A stretch of 7,679 bases of DNA from positions 1 to 7,679 of the forward strand of contig UQXF01000118.1 of NCBI GenBank assembly GCA_900544905.1, written 5' to 3'. Source of the stretch: an uncultured Clostridium sp. GTDB lineage: Bacteria; Bacillota; Clostridia; Lachnospirales; Lachnospiraceae. Under the pieces are notes generated by a model, which had not been told where the DNA came from, ran no database searches, and saw only the letters and a list, made by a program, of their open reading frames with translations. Position numbers and translations under genes: made by a program. Below, in pieces: positions 5,337 through 7,679 of the stretch; positions within the stretch are counted from its first letter, which is position 1; every line of letters starts with the position of its first letter.

Positions 5337-6332
5337 CTAATAAATTATCTGTTGAAATAGTATTCTATCATACACGGAATCATCCGGTTTGATATAAAAT
5401 TCTTTACCCCACGAGGATACCCTGTACATTCCATCATCTGTAATTCCTGTAACCGTCATGGCATGCCCACCATCAATATTACGTACTTCTGTTCCAGAAC
5501 TGTCATATAAAATACACGGACTTACACCAACCACTAAATCTCCTTTTGAAGCAATCTCATTATAAGTATTCGGTGTAACATCTACATTTTTCACATCCAC
5601 ATCTATTCCGTGGTCTCCAAGGTATTTTTCCCATCTATATTCACGTGATTCCCTTGTTGTACCATGCCCATCTGTAGCAGATGCATCTTCGGATTCATCC
5701 ACATCATCCCAGCTAAACATTAAAAAGCTTTTTTTATTATGGTTGTCTGTGGAAGCGTAAAAATCTGTCACCATTGCATCATAATTTAATTCTCCATTTT
5801 TATCGTACATAGGAAATCCAAATGTTTTTTCAAACTCATCTTCTCTTCCAACATATTGGGAAAAAATGGTGTTAATCATGGCTACATAGCCACAACCTTC
5901 ATCCTCTAATTTTATTAAAAAATTTTCCACTTCTTCATCCGTAAAATCCGGATAATACTTTCTAACAATATCCGCCAGTTCATCACTTTTTGTTTTAGGA
6001 TTACTTTGATTCCCTCCGTATGCTCCATCATCATCAAATGCAGGATTGGTCTGTTCTTGTTCTTGAACTATTTTCTGTTCCGTTTTTTCATAATTTGAAG
6101 CAATTGTGGATAATACATCGCCTGTTTCCTGCAAATCTTTTACTAGCTCTTCTAAATTTTCTGACGCTACATTTAAACTTTGTTTAATACTATTTCCTGA
6201 AGCACCTGATAAAATAAGCGAATGTCTGATTCTATCTAAAGAGATTCTTTTTGCTCTCAATTCATTCTTTAATGTTTTCAAGGTATCAGCTTCTTTTGAC
6301 AATGTTACAGTATTTACACTAAAATCTGACAT
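5337..6332 (-). CDS. WXG100-like protein with C-terminal papain/C39-like cysteine peptidase domain (candidate type VII effector)
   Basis: The 331 residues fall into three parts. Residues 1-95 form two long helices in the style of WXG100/ESAT-6 proteins, with no WXG but SGASGNS near the turn and NYEKTEQ at the end of helix 2; Y81xxxE85 fits the YxxxD/E signal of type VII substrates. Residues 96-115 are a flexible linker with GAYGGNQSNP. Residues 116-331 look like a papain-fold peptidase of the C39 kind: ECGYVAM with Cys147, GGHAMTVTG with His290, and VSSWG at 305-309. The third catalytic position, normally Asn or Asp 16 residues after His, is Ser306. There is no signal peptide or membrane segment. 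The ATG follows AGGAGGGG by 4-6 bases, so the start is firm. The next gene, 13 bases on, encodes a lipoprotein. The DNA is AT-rich (16-24 GC in sampled 60-base lines). No type VII machinery gene is in the window. Other possibilities are a surface peptidase or a polymorphic toxin. Confidence 0.75.
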   Translation of the reverse strand: MSDFSVNTVTLSKEADTLKTLKNELRAKRISLDRIRHSLILSGASGNSIKQSLNVASENLEELVKDLQETGDVLSTIASNYEKTEQKIVQEQEQTNPAFDDDGAYGGNQSNPKTKSDELADIVRKYYPDFTDEEVENFLIKLEDEGCGYVAMINTIFSQYVGREDEFEKTFGFPMYDKNGELNYDAMVTDFYASTDNHNKKSFLMFSWDDVDESEDASATDGHGTTRESREYRWEKYLGDHGIDVDVKNVDVTPNTYNEIASKGDLVVGVSPCILYDSSGTEVRNIDGGHAMTVTGITDDGMYRVSSWGKEFYIKPDDSVYDRILFQQIIY

Positions 6333-6355
6333 ATTTCCCCTCCTTTATATTTCTC

Positions 6356-6384
6356 AACATAATTGATTTTGTTATTTGTTTTAA
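6356..6384 (-). promoter_or_regulatory. Possible weak promoter for the peptidase-lipoprotein pair
   Basis: On the minus strand TTAAAA (6379-6384) and TATGTT (6356-6361) are spaced by 17 bases, each matching the housekeeping consensus at four of six positions. The transcript would start about 17 bases before the ribosome binding site. No terminator hairpin is visible between the upstream oxidoreductase stop and this site, so read-through from that gene remains possible. Confidence 0.3.
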
Positions 6385-6417
6385 CATGTATACTGTAACA
6401 CACATTTTTTATTTAAT

Positions 6418-7539
6418 TTATTTTTGGGGACAGACAACCAGTTTTTCGGATGAATAACCATATATTAATTCCTGTATCAGTTCATGCACTGTATAAAGTC
6501 TGTCTATCCTGTGTATATTGGCGCCACAGAAGATTAATCCGTTTTCCACATTTCCCTTTACCGCCTCTGTCAGTGCTTTTGTAATACAGTAGGGAACCTC
6601 CGCAGGATTGCATTTTGCAAGACAGTTATAGCACTTTGTAATGGTTTCCTTTTGTTTTTCTATTTGTTTGATAAACTCATTTCTTAATGCACGTCCTGGC
6701 ATCCCCACCGGGCTTTGTACTATCTGGATGTCCTCCTTAGAGGCATGGATATATGCCTGCTTGTAGGCATCGGCGGCATCACATTCATATGTTGCGACGA
6801 AACGGCTTGCAATCTGGACGCCGTCTGCGCCCAGGGATAAAATATGCCCGATATCCTGATTGTCATAAATGCCGCCACCCACAACCACAGGTATGGACTT
6901 GTTATATTTGGCTTCATAAATTTTCTTATGTTGGATGATATCCTTTACCTCTTTATCAAAATCAATATGTTCTATGTCTGACAGCTGTTCCATGTTAAAT
7001 CCAAGATGACCTCCTGCTTTGGGACCCTCTACCACAATAAGGTCTGCTGTTCTCTGATACTTTTTATCCCACATTTTCAGAATAATCTTGGCAGCCCGCA
7101 GGGAAGAGACAATCGGTGCCATCTTCGTTCCGCTTTTTTCATCAATAAATTCCGGAATATCCGTTGGAAGCCCGGCTCCGCAAACCACAAGGTCAGCTCC
7201 GGCTGCCACCGCTTCTTTGATATGTTCCCTGTAATGCTTCAGCGCCACCATTACATTTATACCCACCAGACCATTTCCCCCGGCAATTTCCTTTGCTTTC
7301 TGTATATGCTTTCTGATTGCAAGCAGATTACATCCATTTTGGTCCTTTTCAAATCCTTCTTCGTCATATCCAATCTGTGCAGAAGAAATAATCCCGACAC
7401 CACCCTCCTTTGCAACTGCTCCCGCAAGGGAGGAACGACTGATTCCTACTCCCATTCCTCCCTGCACGATAGGAACGGAGGCATATTTATCACCTATTCT
7501 GAGCCCCTTTGTAAATACTATTTTTTCTGAAGCTTCCAT
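6418..7539 (-). CDS. Nitronate monooxygenase / FabK-like NAD(P)H-dependent flavin oxidoreductase
   Basis: This is a TIM-barrel FMN enzyme of the 2-nitropropane dioxygenase superfamily. Members oxidise nitronates (defence against nitro toxins such as propionate-3-nitronate) or, in the FabK branch, reduce enoyl-ACP; which applies here cannot be decided. The 373 residues show VPIVQGGMGVGISRSSLAGAV near the start (QGGMG at 26-30), EGPKAGGHLG at 171-180 with the conserved active-site His178, VVVGGGIYDNQDI at 218-230 and LGADGVQIASRF at 236-247 for phosphate binding of FMN. The C-terminal part is longer than in FabK and carries CYNCLAKCNPAEVPYC (Cys303, 306, 310, 318). The longest frame starts at TTG 7563, but AGGAGAGG (7545-7552) lies just before the ATG at 7539, so that start was chosen. 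No signal peptide, so cytosolic. It stands 85 bases upstream of the peptidase gene, with GC content like the housekeeping operon (28 GC in the 60 bases from 6841). Confidence 0.9.
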   Translation of the reverse strand: MEASEKIVFTKGLRIGDKYASVPIVQGGMGVGISRSSLAGAVAKEGGVGIISSAQIGYDEEGFEKDQNGCNLLAIRKHIQKAKEIAGGNGLVGINVMVALKHYREHIKEAVAAGADLVVCGAGLPTDIPEFIDEKSGTKMAPIVSSLRAAKIILKMWDKKYQRTADLIVVEGPKAGGHLGFNMEQLSDIEHIDFDKEVKDIIQHKKIYEAKYNKSIPVVVGGGIYDNQDIGHILSLGADGVQIASRFVATYECDAADAYKQAYIHASKEDIQIVQSPVGMPGRALRNEFIKQIEKQKETITKCYNCLAKCNPAEVPYCITKALTEAVKGNVENGLIFCGANIHRIDRLYTVHELIQELIYGYSSEKLVVCPQK

Positions 7540-7544
7540 TCTGA

Positions 7545-7552
7545 CCTCTCCT
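7545..7552 (-). promoter_or_regulatory. Ribosome binding site that sets the oxidoreductase start
   Basis: AGGAGAGG on the minus strand ends 5 bases before the ATG at 7539 (8 bases if AGGAG is the pairing part). It lies inside the longest reading frame, whose TTG at 7563 has no comparable site upstream. Confidence 0.7.
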
Positions 7553-7562
7553 GTTCTGAACA

Positions 7563-7576
7563 AAAGAATATTCTTT
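7563..7576. promoter_or_regulatory. 14-bp perfect palindrome upstream of the oxidoreductase gene
   Basis: AAAGAATATTCTTT is its own reverse complement and lies 24-37 bases before the ATG, between the start of the genomic insert and the ribosome binding site. A TTGAAA sits next to it on the minus strand. The position suits an operator for a dimeric repressor, but an AT-rich palindrome can arise by chance. The remaining upstream DNA to 7633 shows no clear -35/-10 pair. Confidence 0.35.
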
Positions 7577-7633
7577 CAAAAAACATCCTTTTATTTCCTT
7601 ACTATTTTTATTACCGAATAAAAGTATATATAC

Positions 7634-7679
7634 CTGTCTCTTATACACATCTGACGCTGCCGACGATCTTACGCGTGTA
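7634..7679 (-). other. Nextera i5 adapter and Tn5 mosaic end, inverted (artefact)
   Basis: CTGTCTCTTATACACATCT (7634-7652) is the Tn5 mosaic end, followed by the reverse complement of the read-1 adapter (7653-7666), of the index GCGTAAGA (7667-7674) and of part of the P5 oligo. It is an exact 46-base inverted copy of bases 4-49. Genomic DNA ends at about 7633. Confidence 0.98.

Noticed and set aside
7006..7530. Plus-strand 174-codon frame
   Set aside because: It lies wholly antisense to the conserved part of the flavin oxidoreductase gene and its product has no recognisable pattern.
50..7633. CRISPR arrays, tRNA or rRNA genes, riboswitches
   Set aside because: No regularly spaced direct repeats, cloverleaf signatures, rRNA-like stretches or long structured leaders were seen; gaps between genes are all shorter than about 150 bases.
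1..7679. Terminal inverted repeats of a transposon or linear element
   Set aside because: The repeats are commercial tagmentation adapter and index sequence, and no transposase gene is present.

Overview
The window reads as a fragment of a low-to-moderate GC Firmicute, most likely a gut-type Clostridium relative of the Lachnospiraceae kind. The gene order pyrH-frr-uppS-cdsA, strong AGGAGG ribosome binding sites, TTG start use and a clostridial-style bactofilin support this; the genus cannot be read from the sequence. All nine genes lie on the minus strand, so transcription runs from high to low coordinates.

The two ends are not biological. Bases 1-49 and 7634-7679 are Illumina Nextera (Tn5 tagmentation) adapter, index and mosaic-end sequence in inverted orientation, with the same index at both ends. 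Genomic DNA is therefore about 50-7633. The cdsA truncation at the left is a library breakpoint, not a mutation.

Right part (6418-7633): a nitronate monooxygenase / FabK-like flavin oxidoreductase with an unusual C-terminal cysteine cluster and a 14-bp palindrome just upstream.

Middle part (about 4511-6417): a visibly AT-richer two-gene unit. First comes a 331-residue protein with a WXG100-like helical N-terminus, a YxxxE motif, a Gly/Asn/Gln linker and a papain/C39-like cysteine peptidase domain. Thirteen bases later comes a predicted lipoprotein of no recognised family, followed by an intrinsic terminator. The best reading is a candidate type VII-secreted effector with a membrane-anchored partner or immunity protein; this is inference, and it is the most novel item in the window.

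Left part (50-4580): an extended -10 promoter just after the terminator starts a probable long operon. It encodes a 75-residue single-pass membrane protein, a bactofilin with a very long acidic N-terminal extension containing four LD-like LL motifs, UMP kinase (PyrH), ribosome recycling factor (Frr), undecaprenyl diphosphate synthase (UppS) and the start of CTP:phosphatidate cytidylyltransferase (CdsA). This joins a cytoskeletal scaffold with nucleotide supply, ribosome recycling, the lipid carrier for wall synthesis and phospholipid synthesis. Four start sites (uppS, bactofilin, lipoprotein, NMO) were moved downstream of the longest possible ORF because the upstream TTG codons overlap or precede the Shine-Dalgarno sequence.
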